A stretch of DNA of 64,000 bases from an uncultured Tenacibaculum sp. (lineage in GTDB: Bacteria; Bacteroidota; Bacteroidia; Flavobacteriales; Flavobacteriaceae), in NCBI GenBank assembly GCA_947497895.1, contig CANMIL010000001.1:248001-312000 (forward strand), written 5' to 3'. Position 1 is the first letter of the stretch. Every line of letters begins with the position of its first letter. Positions 36,438 to 45,973 of this stretch are shown one piece after another. Under the pieces are notes generated by a model, which searched no databases, was not told where the DNA came from, and saw only the letters and a program-made list of their open reading frames with translations. The translations under genes were made by a program, and so were the position numbers.

Positions 36438-38741
36438 ATGAAAGTTTGTATTGCCGAAAAGCCTAGTGTTGCTCGTGAAATAGCTAATATTTTAGGAGCC
36501 AATACCAAACATGATGGATATTTCGAAGGAAATGGTTACGCCGTAACCTACACCTTTGGGCATTTATGTACACTTTTGGAACCGAAAGACTATAAACCTT
36601 ACTGGAAAAGTTGGGATTTAAATAATTTACCCATGCTTCCTGAGCGATTTAATACGAAAGTTTCAGAGGATTCTGGTATTAAAAAGCAGTTCAATATCAT
36701 CAAATCCTTATTCGATAAAGCTGATATCGTTATAAACTGTGGGGATGCCGGTCAAGAAGGAGAATTGATTCAACGTTGGGTAATCAATCAGGCGAATTAT
36801 AAAGGTAAAGTACAACGTTTATGGATTTCCTCTCTTACTGAAGAAGCTATTAAAGAAGGTTTTAATAACTTAAAAGAAGAAGAACAATACAACAATTTAT
36901 TCTATGCTGGATATTCCAGAGCCATTGGAGATTGGTTATTGGGATTAAATGCCACTCGTTTATATACAGTAAAATTCGGAAGAGATCGACAGGTTCTTTC
37001 CATTGGTAGAGTTCAAACGCCTACCTTGGCAATGCTGGTAGAACGCTATATTGAAATCAAAAACTTTAAGCCCCAACCCTATTGGGAATTACAAACTACT
37101 TATCGCGAAACACTTTTTAATTGTGAAGAGGGACGTTTTCTAAAAAAAGAAGAAGGTGAAACCTTTGCTAATAAAGTAAAAGAAGCAGAATTTGAAATTA
37201 CTTCTGTTACAAAGAAAAAAGGGAAAGAATACGCGCCTAAATTATTCGATTTAACGGGACTACAGGTATATTGTAATAACAAGTTTGGCTTTTCAGCGGA
37301 TGAAACCTTAAAAATAGTTCAAAAGCTTTATGAGATGAAAGTAGTTACCTATCCAAGGGTTGATACTACTTTTCTTCCTAATGATATCTATCCAAAAGTA
37401 CCAGGTATTCTAAAGAATTTAACAGCTTATGCTAGCTTAACGCAACCTCTTTTAGGAAGTAAAATACGAAAATCCACCAAGGTATTCAACGATAAAAAAG
37501 TAACGGATCACCACGCTATTATTCCAACGGGGGTTCAAATAAAACTACAATACAATCAGCAACAAGTGTACGACATAATTGTCCGTCGCTTTATTGCCGT
37601 TTTTTATCCTGATAGTGATATTGCCAACACTGCGGTAACTGGAAAGGCTGATGACGTTTCTTTTAAAACGACTGGAAAGGAAGTATTAACCAAAGGATGG
37701 CGTGTTGTTTTTGAAACAGAGGCTTCTTCGAAAAAATCATCTGAATCTGGTGTATTGCCAACATTTGAGAAAGGTGAAAAAGGACCACACGAACCTTCGT
37801 TCTTACAAAAAGAAACCAAACCTCCAAGGAACTATACTGAAGCGAGCTTGTTACGAGCCATGGAAACAGCTGGGAAGCAAGTGGAAGATGATGAAATGCG
37901 TGAATTAATGAAGGAAAACGGTATTGGTAGACCTTCCACACGTGCGAGTATCATTGAAACTCTTTTCAAAAGAAAATATATAGAACGTCAAAAGAAGTTA
38001 ATCATACCTACTCAAACAGGAATCGATTTGATTAATATTATTGACAATGAATTACTGAAATCTGCAGAACTCACTGGACTTTGGGAAAAGAGGTTAAAGG
38101 AAATTGAACGTGGTGAATACCATGCGAGCACCTTTATCAAACAGATGAAAAAAATGGTTGATACTTTGGTATATGAGGTACGCTCTAGTAAGAAAAATCA
38201 GCGTATTTCCTATGAATCACAACAAAGTGCAGCACCAGCAAAAGCAAAAACAGCTTCAAAAAAGAAAACCGTCGTAGGAAAAGAATGTCCTAAATGTAAA
38301 AAAGGGAAAATCTTGAAAGGTAAAAAAGCATATGGTTGTTCAGAGTACGGCAATGGTTGTAAGTTAATGCTTCCTTTTGAGTTTATGGGGAAAAAGCTAT
38401 CTGAAAGTCAGTTAATACGACTCATCGACAAAGGATGCACGACCAACCTAAAAGGATGGAAAACCGATCAAGGTAAAATTGAGGCTTTACTTCGATTTGA
38501 CGAAAATTTCGAACTAAAATTAGAACCTAAACAAAAAACGGAGAAAGCAGCACCTTCAAACTCCCCTACTCCAAAATGTCCGAAATGTAAAACAGGAGAT
38601 TTACTGAAAGGAAAAACAGCTTATGGTTGCTCAAATTATAAAAACGGTTGTGATTTCGTATTTACTTTTGAAAATATCAAAAAAATGGCCAATGGAAAAC
38701 CATTGACCAAGGAGTTAGTGTACAAAATAATATCAAGTTAA
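36438..38741 (+). CDS. topB: DNA topoisomerase III
   Basis: A 767-residue type IA topoisomerase. The TOPRIM domain is at the N-terminus (CIAEKPSVAREIA, then NCGDAGQEGELI), the active-site Tyr at about residue 303 in TYPRVDTTFL, and a gate and C-terminal domain with LMKENGIGRPSTRA follow. The C-terminus has two zinc-ribbon repeats (CPKCKKGKILKGKKAYGCS and CPKCKTGDLLKGKTAYGCS). It relaxes and decatenates DNA by passing one strand through another. Single-gene transcript. Homologs in Bacteroidetes occur both in the core genome and on conjugative elements; no conjugation genes are near, so this is probably the chromosomal copy. Confidence 0.92.
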   Translation: MKVCIAEKPSVAREIANILGANTKHDGYFEGNGYAVTYTFGHLCTLLEPKDYKPYWKSWDLNNLPMLPERFNTKVSEDSGIKKQFNIIKSLFDKADIVINCGDAGQEGELIQRWVINQANYKGKVQRLWISSLTEEAIKEGFNNLKEEEQYNNLFYAGYSRAIGDWLLGLNATRLYTVKFGRDRQVLSIGRVQTPTLAMLVERYIEIKNFKPQPYWELQTTYRETLFNCEEGRFLKKEEGETFANKVKEAEFEITSVTKKKGKEYAPKLFDLTGLQVYCNNKFGFSADETLKIVQKLYEMKVVTYPRVDTTFLPNDIYPKVPGILKNLTAYASLTQPLLGSKIRKSTKVFNDKKVTDHHAIIPTGVQIKLQYNQQQVYDIIVRRFIAVFYPDSDIANTAVTGKADDVSFKTTGKEVLTKGWRVVFETEASSKKSSESGVLPTFEKGEKGPHEPSFLQKETKPPRNYTEASLLRAMETAGKQVEDDEMRELMKENGIGRPSTRASIIETLFKRKYIERQKKLIIPTQTGIDLINIIDNELLKSAELTGLWEKRLKEIERGEYHASTFIKQMKKMVDTLVYEVRSSKKNQRISYESQQSAAPAKAKTASKKKTVVGKECPKCKKGKILKGKKAYGCSEYGNGCKLMLPFEFMGKKLSESQLIRLIDKGCTTNLKGWKTDQGKIEALLRFDENFELKLEPKQKTEKAAPSNSPTPKCPKCKTGDLLKGKTAYGCSNYKNGCDFVFTFENIKKMANGKPLTKELVYKIISS

Positions 38742-38803
38742 TTTTTCAAGTCTATTGATACAACTTAACCTTAGGATTGACGAGAATATAAACTTCCAAG
38801 GTT

Positions 38804-39149
38804 TCAATTTTTTCCTCGTTCGTTAATCCATGAATGCTTCTTGCTTTGTCGAGCCTGTTTTTGTAAAAAGTACCTTCCTTTTTTTACGGATGAAATTATT
38901 CTTCTTTGTGTAATTTCTGTTTTTTTATGCTTTCCTTCGTTATTATAAAAATGAGTTACTTTAAAACCTCCATTTCTCTCATTAAAGTTATATTCCAACC
39001 TGATATCCAAAAAATCCTTTGCAATGAAATCTCCATAAGGTTTTGTATATAAGCTATCTTTCTGTCAACTTATTTCCTTTTGAAGAACATGAAATTAGTG
39101 ATAACAGAGAAACAGCAAGAAATCCTTGCTTAAACAATTTTTCTATCAT
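38804..39149 (-). pseudogene. Broken lipoprotein gene
   Basis: From an ATG at 39149 the minus strand gives a lipoprotein signal, MIEKLFKQGFLAVSLLSLIS followed by Cys, that stops after KLTER. The next frame then continues with SLYTKPYGDFIAKDF to the stop at 38804. The two halves look like one secreted protein with a one- or two-base frameshift near 39056. The C-terminal half (KKTEITQRRIIS, KKGRYFLQKQA) is basic and of unknown family. Nothing else occupies the 658-bp gap between topB and the next gene. Confidence 0.5.
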
Positions 39150-39398
39150 GGTTTTTAATTTTCTTTCAACCAATAACTTTTTTTTAAGAATAACGAATAT
39201 ACATTTTTGAAGAAAAGAAGAATGTTAAAACCATATTATTAACATTAATCAATAATTTAAGTGTAAAATATTACAATATCGACTAGTTTTCACCCTGTTT
39301 TATAACAAAGCAACACATTTTCACTAACTTTCTTGTAATAAGTTAATTACAATTTCGTCAAACAGAATTATAAAGTTTAAATTAACCATTTCAAGAGG

Positions 39399-41012
39399 AT
39401 GATAGAAAAGATTGAAGTTGCAAGAATTTCAAAGCTACAAGAAAAACAGCCAACCTACGCTCTAGTAAAAAATACAGATTTAGTAATTATAAAACATGAA
39501 CAAGGTATTTCCGTTTTATATGGAAGATGCCATCATCGAGGAGCACTCCTAGCCGATGGACATATTGAGGGAAAAAACCTGATTTGCGGTGTTCATGGCT
39601 GGGATTATCGTTATGATACAGGAGTAAGTGAGTATAATAATGACGAGTATTTGCACAAATTCACTCACTTTATTGAAGGAGATTCCTTAATGATCGATAA
39701 AAATGAAATTATAAGGTTTGAAATTGATCACCCTCAACCATTTAATCGTGACGAGTATCTTGGAACTTATGCTGATACTCATCCTGAAGATACCGAGCCA
39801 TATACAGGCTATATTAGGGAATTAGCGAAAAATCAACTAAAAAAAATTGGACACCATGGCTTTTCTGCCTCTATGGGGGTCGATAGAAATACACTACCTA
39901 AATGGAATGATATTCAATTTCTTCCGGCTCAACTTTCTTCTCGTCCGTTATTGGATCATGATGATGTAAAAACAGAAATCATAATCGGTCCTAACGCTAA
40001 AAAACCTTTAAAATTAGAAATACCGGTTTTTGTAAGTGATATGAGTTTTGGGGCCTTATCTAGAGAAGCCAAAATAGCTCTATCAAAGGGAGCTGAAATG
40101 GCTGGAACTGGAATATGTTCTGGAGAAGGTGGGGTTCTTCCTGAAGAACAAGCTAATAATTCAAAGTATTTTTATGAGCTTGCTTCTGCTCAATTTGGAT
40201 TTTCATGGGAAAAATTAGATCATGTTCAAGCATTCCATTTTAAAGCGGGCCAAGGGGCAAAAACAGGTACAGGAGGGCATTTACCAGGAAGTAAAGTTAC
40301 TCCTGAAATCGCTTCTGTTAGAGGTTTAAATGTAGGTGAAACGGCTATTTCTCCTGCCGCTAATCCTAACTTTCACTCTGTGGATGATTTTAAAAAATTT
40401 TCTAATGAAGTTAGGAAACGAACAGGAGGAATTCCTATTGGATTTAAAATTGCTGCTAGCCATATAGAAAAAGATATCCAGTTTGCTTTAGAAGTAGGTG
40501 TTGATTATATCATTCTAGATGGTCGCGGTGGAGGAACAGGCTCCGCTCCTACCATTTTAAGAGATCATATTAATGTTCCTACCATTCCTGCTCTTGTGAG
40601 AACGAGAAACTATCTTGACAAAGTCGGAGCTTCTGATGTAACACTTATTATTACTGGTGGACTTAGAGTTGCTGAGGATTTTGCCAAAGCTTTAATGTTG
40701 GGAGCAGATGCCATTGCAGTTTCTAATTCTGCTTTACAAGCTATTGGTTGTTTAGGAATGCGTGCTTGTGGAACGAATAATTGCCCAGTAGGGATCGCCA
40801 CGCAAAAAGAATCATTACGCAGTCGATTGATTATAGAAAAATCAGCTCAACAATTATACAATTACTTTAACGCTACAAATGATTTGATTAAGGTAGTTGC
40901 ACGATCTTGTGGTTATGATACAATTCAAAAGTTCAACAAAGACGATTTGTCTACTTTCAACAGAGACATTCATCATCTGACAGGGATTCATTATGCTGGA
41001 GTCAATCCTTAA
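39399..41012 (+). CDS. Rieske domain fused to glutamate-synthase-like FMN domain
   Basis: A 537-residue fusion. Residues about 1-100 are a Rieske-type ferredoxin with C44-x-H46 and C63-x2-H66 (GRCHHRGALL, then CGVHGWDY), expected to hold a [2Fe-2S] cluster. From about residue 150 on follows the FMN-binding glutamate-synthase domain (Glu_synthase family) with DMSFGALSREAK, KAGQGAKTGTGGHLPG, GRGGGTGSAPT and the Cys-rich CLGMRACGTNNCPVG segment near the iron-sulfur site. There is no glutaminase domain, so the enzyme is not a full GOGAT and probably moves electrons between a Rieske partner and an unknown substrate. First gene of the triple-Rieske cluster; 126 bases precede the next gene. Confidence 0.82.
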   Translation: MIEKIEVARISKLQEKQPTYALVKNTDLVIIKHEQGISVLYGRCHHRGALLADGHIEGKNLICGVHGWDYRYDTGVSEYNNDEYLHKFTHFIEGDSLMIDKNEIIRFEIDHPQPFNRDEYLGTYADTHPEDTEPYTGYIRELAKNQLKKIGHHGFSASMGVDRNTLPKWNDIQFLPAQLSSRPLLDHDDVKTEIIIGPNAKKPLKLEIPVFVSDMSFGALSREAKIALSKGAEMAGTGICSGEGGVLPEEQANNSKYFYELASAQFGFSWEKLDHVQAFHFKAGQGAKTGTGGHLPGSKVTPEIASVRGLNVGETAISPAANPNFHSVDDFKKFSNEVRKRTGGIPIGFKIAASHIEKDIQFALEVGVDYIILDGRGGGTGSAPTILRDHINVPTIPALVRTRNYLDKVGASDVTLIITGGLRVAEDFAKALMLGADAIAVSNSALQAIGCLGMRACGTNNCPVGIATQKESLRSRLIIEKSAQQLYNYFNATNDLIKVVARSCGYDTIQKFNKDDLSTFNRDIHHLTGIHYAGVNP

Positions 41013-41138
41013 GAAAATCATAGTTGGCTAAACTAGTTAATAGCAATTATCTATACGATTACTTTTTAGCATTAGAATATTTTTAAACTCCTCCATTTCA
41101 ATAAAAATAACAAACTAAACATTAATTAACCATAAAAC

Positions 41139-43091
41139 ATGACTAACAAAAGCATTATTTGGCACAAAGTATTAAATAATAAAAAAGAACTACCTGAAGG
41201 GAGAGTTAAAACAGTTACCGCTGGTCATAAGGGAATATGCTTAACACATTTTAAAGGAAAGTTTTCCGCTTTGGATAATCGTTGTCCACATCAAGGAGGT
41301 CCTTTAGGTGAAGGGTCTATTGAAAACGGATTATTACGTTGTCCCTGGCACGGATGGGATTTTGATCCTTGCACAGGACATCCTCCTGGAGGTTATGATG
41401 ATGGTATTGACACCTTTCCTATTAAAGAGGTTGATGATGTTATTTATGTAGGATTAGAGGAAGAAAAACCGCATGAAACCACTGTTTCTGATATTATGGT
41501 TGAAACCATGATTAATTGGGGTGTTACAGAAGTTTTTGGAATGGTTGGTCATTCAAACCTAGGATTTGCCGATGCTATGAGAAGACAAGAAGAACAAGGA
41601 AATCTTAACTTCTATGGTATACGCCACGAAGGAGCTGCTGCATTCGCTGCCTCAGCTTATGGAAAACTTACAGGCAAACCTGCAGCATGTTTTTCAATTG
41701 CAGGTCCTGGAGCTACCAACTTGTACACCGGTTTATGGGATGCCAAGGTTGATAGAGCCCCTATTTTAGCGATAACTGGACAAGTAAAAACACAGGTAGT
41801 TGGTACAGGAAACTTTCAAGAGGTAGATTTGGTTCAAGGTTTTAATACCGTTGCCGAATTCAATCAACGTATTCAAAGAGATAGTCGACATGCAGAATTA
41901 ATGTCACTAGCAATAAAACATGCCATTTTAAAGAGAGATGTATCACATCTTACACTTCCAGATGAAATTCAGGAATTAAAGGCAAAATCATCAGCTAAAG
42001 CAAAAACACCTAAAAATAGAATCACTTCACTGACAATAGCTCCTCCAAAAGAAGCTGTTAATGAGGCAATAGATTTAATAAACAAAGCCAAGCGTCCAGT
42101 AATTATTATGGGACACGGAGCCCGTAATCACAAAAACGCTGTCATAAAATTCGCTGAAACTCTTAACGCTGCGGTTGTTACCACTTTTAAGGGAAAAGGA
42201 CTTATTCCAGACAATCATCCATTGGGAGGTGGAGTTCTTGGAAGAAGTGGAACTCCCGTTGCATCGTGGTTTATGAATGAAAGTGATTTGCTTATCGTAT
42301 TTGGAGCTTCTTTTTCAAACCATACCGGAATTACTCCTAAAAAACCAATTATTCAAGTAGATTTCGATCCATTAGCTCTGAGTAAATTCCATCAAGTGGA
42401 AGTTGCTGTATGGGGTGAAATCTCAAGGACTTTAGAAATTTTCGAGACACATCTACATAACAATACTAGCACAATCAATCAACAAGATGAAATAGCCTAT
42501 CGTTGGAAAATTTGGAAAGAAGAAAAAAATAAACGTTTAACTGAAACTTCCGACAAAGGCATCAGTTCTATTGCCATTTTCGAAACTATGAATCATTTAA
42601 CACCAGAAAATGCAGTGATGTGTGTTGATGTTGGAAATAATGCCTACTCTTTTGGAAGATATTTTGAGTCGAGAAACCAAGACTTCTTAATGTCAGGATA
42701 CCTCGGATCTATTGGTTTTGCTCTTCCTGCGGCTATCGGAGCATGGGCTGCTGTTGGTAATTCTAGACCTGTTATTGCAGTCGCTGGAGACGGTGGGGTT
42801 TGTCAATACTTGGCGGAAATTACCACATTGGTAAACTACTCTATGCCTGTGAAACTTATAATTGTTAATAATCATGAATTAGGTAAAATTTCGAAAGAGC
42901 AAAGAGCTGGTGAGTTTGAAGTATGGAAAACGAATCTTTCAAATCCTAATTTTGCTGAGTTTGCTCAATCATGCGGTGCTTGGGGAAAACGTGTGGAAAA
43001 ACAAGAAGATTTAGAAGCAGCCATGAAAGAACTATATAACCAATCGAAACCAGCCGTACTAGAAATAATAGCTGACGTTAATCTTATATAA
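41139..43091 (+). CDS. Rieske domain fused to a ThDP-dependent enzyme
   Basis: A 650-residue fusion. The Rieske domain at the N-terminus carries C49-x-H51 and C68-x2-H71 (NRCPHQGGPLGEG, then CPWHGWDF). Residues about 110-650 are a complete thiamin-diphosphate enzyme of the acetolactate-synthase/pyruvate-oxidase type: Glu164 in GIRHEGAAAF, the central domain GHGARNHKNA and FKGKGLIPDNHP, and the C-terminal ThDP-binding GDGGVCQYLAEITTLVN with the NN dipeptide. The Glu activates the cofactor ylide. A decarboxylase or oxidase acting on a 2-oxo acid, with electrons leaving through the Rieske cluster, is a reasonable guess. The usual acetolactate-synthase regulatory subunit is absent. Two bases before the next gene. 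Confidence 0.85.
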   Translation: MTNKSIIWHKVLNNKKELPEGRVKTVTAGHKGICLTHFKGKFSALDNRCPHQGGPLGEGSIENGLLRCPWHGWDFDPCTGHPPGGYDDGIDTFPIKEVDDVIYVGLEEEKPHETTVSDIMVETMINWGVTEVFGMVGHSNLGFADAMRRQEEQGNLNFYGIRHEGAAAFAASAYGKLTGKPAACFSIAGPGATNLYTGLWDAKVDRAPILAITGQVKTQVVGTGNFQEVDLVQGFNTVAEFNQRIQRDSRHAELMSLAIKHAILKRDVSHLTLPDEIQELKAKSSAKAKTPKNRITSLTIAPPKEAVNEAIDLINKAKRPVIIMGHGARNHKNAVIKFAETLNAAVVTTFKGKGLIPDNHPLGGGVLGRSGTPVASWFMNESDLLIVFGASFSNHTGITPKKPIIQVDFDPLALSKFHQVEVAVWGEISRTLEIFETHLHNNTSTINQQDEIAYRWKIWKEEKNKRLTETSDKGISSIAIFETMNHLTPENAVMCVDVGNNAYSFGRYFESRNQDFLMSGYLGSIGFALPAAIGAWAAVGNSRPVIAVAGDGGVCQYLAEITTLVNYSMPVKLIIVNNHELGKISKEQRAGEFEVWKTNLSNPNFAEFAQSCGAWGKRVEKQEDLEAAMKELYNQSKPAVLEIIADVNLI

Positions 43092-43093
43092 TA

Positions 43094-43294
43094 ATGGAAC
43101 TTATCATAAAAATTTTCATAAGCATCTTGGGAATCTATTTCTTTATTGGGGTTGTTTTCGGTATTATTTTTCTAATAAAAGCCTCGAAGATTGATCCATT
43201 ATTAAGAGATAGTAAAAAAAATGTGAGATTTCTACTCTTACCTGGAGTAGTTAGTACTTGGCCTTTTTTAATCAGAAAACTATTCAAAATATAA
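43094..43294 (+). CDS. Small membrane protein of the Rieske cluster
   Basis: Sixty-six residues with one long hydrophobic segment (about 5-27, FISILGIYFFIGVVFGII), then a short amphipathic part (KIDPLLRDSKKN) and a second hydrophobic patch (FLLLPGVVSTWPFLI). No family recognised. The start follows the ThDP-enzyme stop by two bases, and the next gene begins four bases after this one, so it is an integral member of the operon. It may be an assembly or anchoring partner of the membrane cytochrome. Confidence 0.7.
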   Translation: MELIIKIFISILGIYFFIGVVFGIIFLIKASKIDPLLRDSKKNVRFLLLPGVVSTWPFLIRKLFKI

Positions 43295-43298
43295 TAAT

Positions 43299-43697
43299 AT
43301 GGATTTAAAGCAACGTAAAACTCATCGTATTATTTGGTTTGTTTTAACAATCACCATAACAGTTTTCATGTTTTTTTCAATTAGAGAACTTCATTTTAAT
43401 ACGCATACTAGTGAGAAGTTAATTACCCAGACTATTCCTTCGAATCCAAACATTAAGTATAACGATTTGGTTGAAATAGAAGTGTTACAGAATAAAACTC
43501 TCTCTATAACCTTAAGAAAACCTTTAAAGTCATCTTTTTCTTTGGTATATGGTAGGAAAAAAAATGGAAAAGAAATCTTACTTGGTCAGGTTTTTAATTC
43601 AGGTAAAGCTCACTATTTCAAATTAAAAGAAAGTATTGTAGAAATAGCTATATACGACACCTTAAAACAAAAAGAAATCACTAAGATTAAATTTTAA
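43299..43697 (+). CDS. Membrane-anchored protein of the Rieske cluster, unknown
   Basis: A 132-residue protein with one N-terminal membrane segment (about 12-28, WFVLTITITVFMFFSI) and a periplasmic beta-rich part containing VEIEVLQNKTLSITLRKPLK and FKLKESIVEIAIYDT. No motif for cofactor binding. The TAATG overlap with the next gene makes translational coupling likely. Family not recognised. Confidence 0.65.
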   Translation: MDLKQRKTHRIIWFVLTITITVFMFFSIRELHFNTHTSEKLITQTIPSNPNIKYNDLVEIEVLQNKTLSITLRKPLKSSFSLVYGRKKNGKEILLGQVFNSGKAHYFKLKESIVEIAIYDTLKQKEITKIKF

Positions 43698-44734
43698 TGG
43701 GATTAGATTACAAATTAGTCATTTGGAATAAATTCAAAAAGCAATACGACTCCATTATTGCATTAGGTATGTTCACCTACCTCATCATATTTGCCATAAT
43801 TACATTTGTTTTTAATTCAGAAACTAGTATCGAAACTCTTATTATAAGAGCCTTCGGATCATTAGCTATAATTATGTTGCATATTATTTTGGCCATAGGT
43901 CCTTTAAGTAGGATTAACAGTCAATTTATGCCCATACTGTACAATAGAAGGCATTTGGGAGTTAGTATGTTTTTAGCAGCTCTAATTCACGGTGGTTTTG
44001 GTACATTTCAATTTCACGCCTTAGGGAATACAAATCCGATATATTCAATATTTCTATCGAATTTAGAGTATGATTCTTTGATAAACTTTCCTTTTCAAGT
44101 ACTAGGTTTTTTGGCGCTAATAATTCTATTTTTAATGGCTTCAACAAGTCATGATTTCTTTCTCGCTAACCTTTCTGCTAAACTGTGGAAAAGATTGCAT
44201 ATGATGGTGTACCTTGCCTATGCCCTACTGATTGGACATGTATTTTTGGGAGCATTCCAGCAAGAAGCTTCATTATTTTCTGTAGGCTTTATGGTATTTG
44301 GTTTTATTTGTATTGCCTCTTTGCACTTATCTGCAGCTTTTAAAGAACATAAAATAGACCATGTACTAAATCTTGAAACTAGTCAATGGATAAAGGTTTG
44401 TCATGTGGATGAAATTGAAGAAACAAAAGCCAAAATTTTCACTACCAAAACAGAGCGTGTTGCGGTCTTTAAACACAACAATAAATTATCCGCTATTCAT
44501 AATGTTTGTAAACATCAAGGAGGTCCTTTAGGAGAAGGTAAAATTATTGATGGTTGTATTACCTGTCCTTGGCATGGGTACCAGTATCTACCTCAAAATG
44601 GGCAATCACCGCCTCCATTTACCGAAAAAGTAGCAACATACCAATTAAAGTTGGACAAAAAAGGTTTTGTTTTTATTAATCCAGAAGCATTACCTGAAGG
44701 AACTGAAGTCGAACCCTTATCTATTGATTCATGA
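43697..44734 (+). CDS. MsrQ/ferric-reductase-like membrane cytochrome with C-terminal Rieske domain
   Basis: A 345-residue fusion. The first about 215 residues form about six membrane segments with a set of histidines in or near them (H62, H86 in RRHLGVS, H98 in LIHGGFG, H168 in RLHMMVYL, H181 in IGHVFLG), the arrangement of haem-b-binding ferric-reductase-like or MsrQ-type proteins. The C-terminal domain is a Rieske ferredoxin with C271-x-H273 and C290-x2-H293 (NVCKHQGGPLGEG, then CPWHGYQY). Electron transfer between a haem-b membrane pool and the Rieske cluster is inferred. Start and stop overlap both neighbours, so it is a tight operon member. Confidence 0.8.
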   Translation: MGLDYKLVIWNKFKKQYDSIIALGMFTYLIIFAIITFVFNSETSIETLIIRAFGSLAIIMLHIILAIGPLSRINSQFMPILYNRRHLGVSMFLAALIHGGFGTFQFHALGNTNPIYSIFLSNLEYDSLINFPFQVLGFLALIILFLMASTSHDFFLANLSAKLWKRLHMMVYLAYALLIGHVFLGAFQQEASLFSVGFMVFGFICIASLHLSAAFKEHKIDHVLNLETSQWIKVCHVDEIEETKAKIFTTKTERVAVFKHNNKLSAIHNVCKHQGGPLGEGKIIDGCITCPWHGYQYLPQNGQSPPPFTEKVATYQLKLDKKGFVFINPEALPEGTEVEPLSIDS

Positions 44735-45519
44735 AAAATAAAGAATTTTTTGTAGCCTATATCGAAGGAAGCTTGGGAACAAAGACAAAGAAAACACTGA
44801 AACGATTTACTATATTATCCATTGGTATTATCATTATCGGTAGTTTAATTTTTAGTCTCATTCAAACCCGCTTTAAGAACAGTACTTTTGAACTATCAGA
44901 GTTAACAAAAATAACAGGAACCTTTCATGCATCTCCCTATCCGATGCTAACGATTAAGGTTAATGAAACTATTTCCAAGAATATTTTATTACTTGGCTTT
45001 GGTAAATCAAGTGTTAATCCCTATTTAAAAGCAATTTTAGAGAAGAAATCTGATTTACAAGGACAAACCCTAACCATTGAAGGGAACTTGATTTTTTACA
45101 ATGGAAAAACACTTCTACAGGTAATTGACGAAAACAAAGTATCCCTGACTTCAGGAAAAGGAAACTTACCTCAAAAAACAACTATAGGAGAAACAGTTTT
45201 AAAAGGAGAAATTGTGGATCCTAAATGTTACTTCGGTGTTATGAAACCAGGTTTTGGTAAAATTCATAGAAGTTGCGCTATTCGCTGTATATCTGGTGGG
45301 ATACCTCCCGTTTTTGTTTCAACCCCAAAAAACATTTCAGAATATTATTTATTGACTGACTTAGATGGAGAACCAATAAATCAAGAGGTTTTGCCATTTA
45401 TAGGTAAGCCTTCAGAGATAACAGGTTTGGTAGAAAAACTTGATGATTGGTATCTTCTGAAAATAGATATAGCAAACATTCGCGTATCCAACAACTCTTC
45501 AAGTATATATTCTCAATAA
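44731..45519 (+). CDS. Membrane-anchored protein with a Cys/His cluster, last gene of the Rieske operon
   Basis: A 262-residue protein with one N-terminal membrane segment (about 27-46) and an extracytoplasmic part. Residues 166-186 read CYFGVMKPGFGKIHRS followed by CAIRC, giving C166-x12-H179-x2-C182-x3-C186, a compact Cys/His set that could bind a metal, a haem or form disulfides; SGGIPPVF follows. The early part has an OB-like beta pattern (LTKITGTFHASPYPMLTI, then TLTIEGNLIFYNGK). I recall such proteins beside Rieske and MsrQ-like genes, but no function is established. It overlaps the cytochrome gene by four bases (ATGA). Confidence 0.7.
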   Translation: MKNKEFFVAYIEGSLGTKTKKTLKRFTILSIGIIIIGSLIFSLIQTRFKNSTFELSELTKITGTFHASPYPMLTIKVNETISKNILLLGFGKSSVNPYLKAILEKKSDLQGQTLTIEGNLIFYNGKTLLQVIDENKVSLTSGKGNLPQKTTIGETVLKGEIVDPKCYFGVMKPGFGKIHRSCAIRCISGGIPPVFVSTPKNISEYYLLTDLDGEPINQEVLPFIGKPSEITGLVEKLDDWYLLKIDIANIRVSNNSSSIYSQ

Positions 45520-45590
45520 TATGTAAAAGAAAAGTTCAGTACCTACTTCTTAATGTTTAATAAATTCAGATGATAAAAAGCGATCCATCT

Positions 45591-45962
45591 TTAAATCATA
45601 TTTTTTAATGATTTTCGGTATTCTTTTGGAGAACAACCATAATTTTTTTCAAATTGCGAGGAAAAGTAGGAAGAACTACCATACCCTAAGCGATAACTGA
45701 TTTCCGCAATTGACTCCGTAGTCATAGTTAACAATTTTTTACCCTCTTTCATACGCTCGGAATGGATATAGGTTATTGGCGTCATACCAAGATGATTTTT
45801 AAACTGACGGAAAAAAGTGGCTTTACTCATACAAGCTTTATCTGCGAGCGTTTTTATATTAATTCGTGTGTTATAGTGTTCCTTAATATACTCAATTGCA
45901 AATCCTAAAGGGTGTTTAATTAAAGAATTCTTAGAATATCCTTCTAAAAGAATTTTTCTCAT
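45591..45962 (-). pseudogene. AraC-family regulator, 5'-truncated
   Basis: A 123-residue product that is essentially a complete AraC-type DNA-binding domain: IKTLADKACMSKATFFRQF and IAEISYRLGYGSSSYFSSQF followed by GCSPKEYRK. The N-terminal sensing domain of about 150-170 residues expected in AraC regulators of this subtype is missing. The remaining MRKILLEGYSKNSLIKHPLG looks like the linker normally found between domains. Directly upstream on the other strand starts a 5'-truncated GMC gene, so one deletion probably removed both 5' ends. A short AraC protein might still be made. Confidence 0.6.
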
Positions 45963-45973
45963 ATTGGTTTGTA

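Noticed and set aside
36438..38741. topB as a marker of a conjugative element
   Set aside because: No relaxase, tra genes or integrase nearby, so a housekeeping topoisomerase III is more likely.
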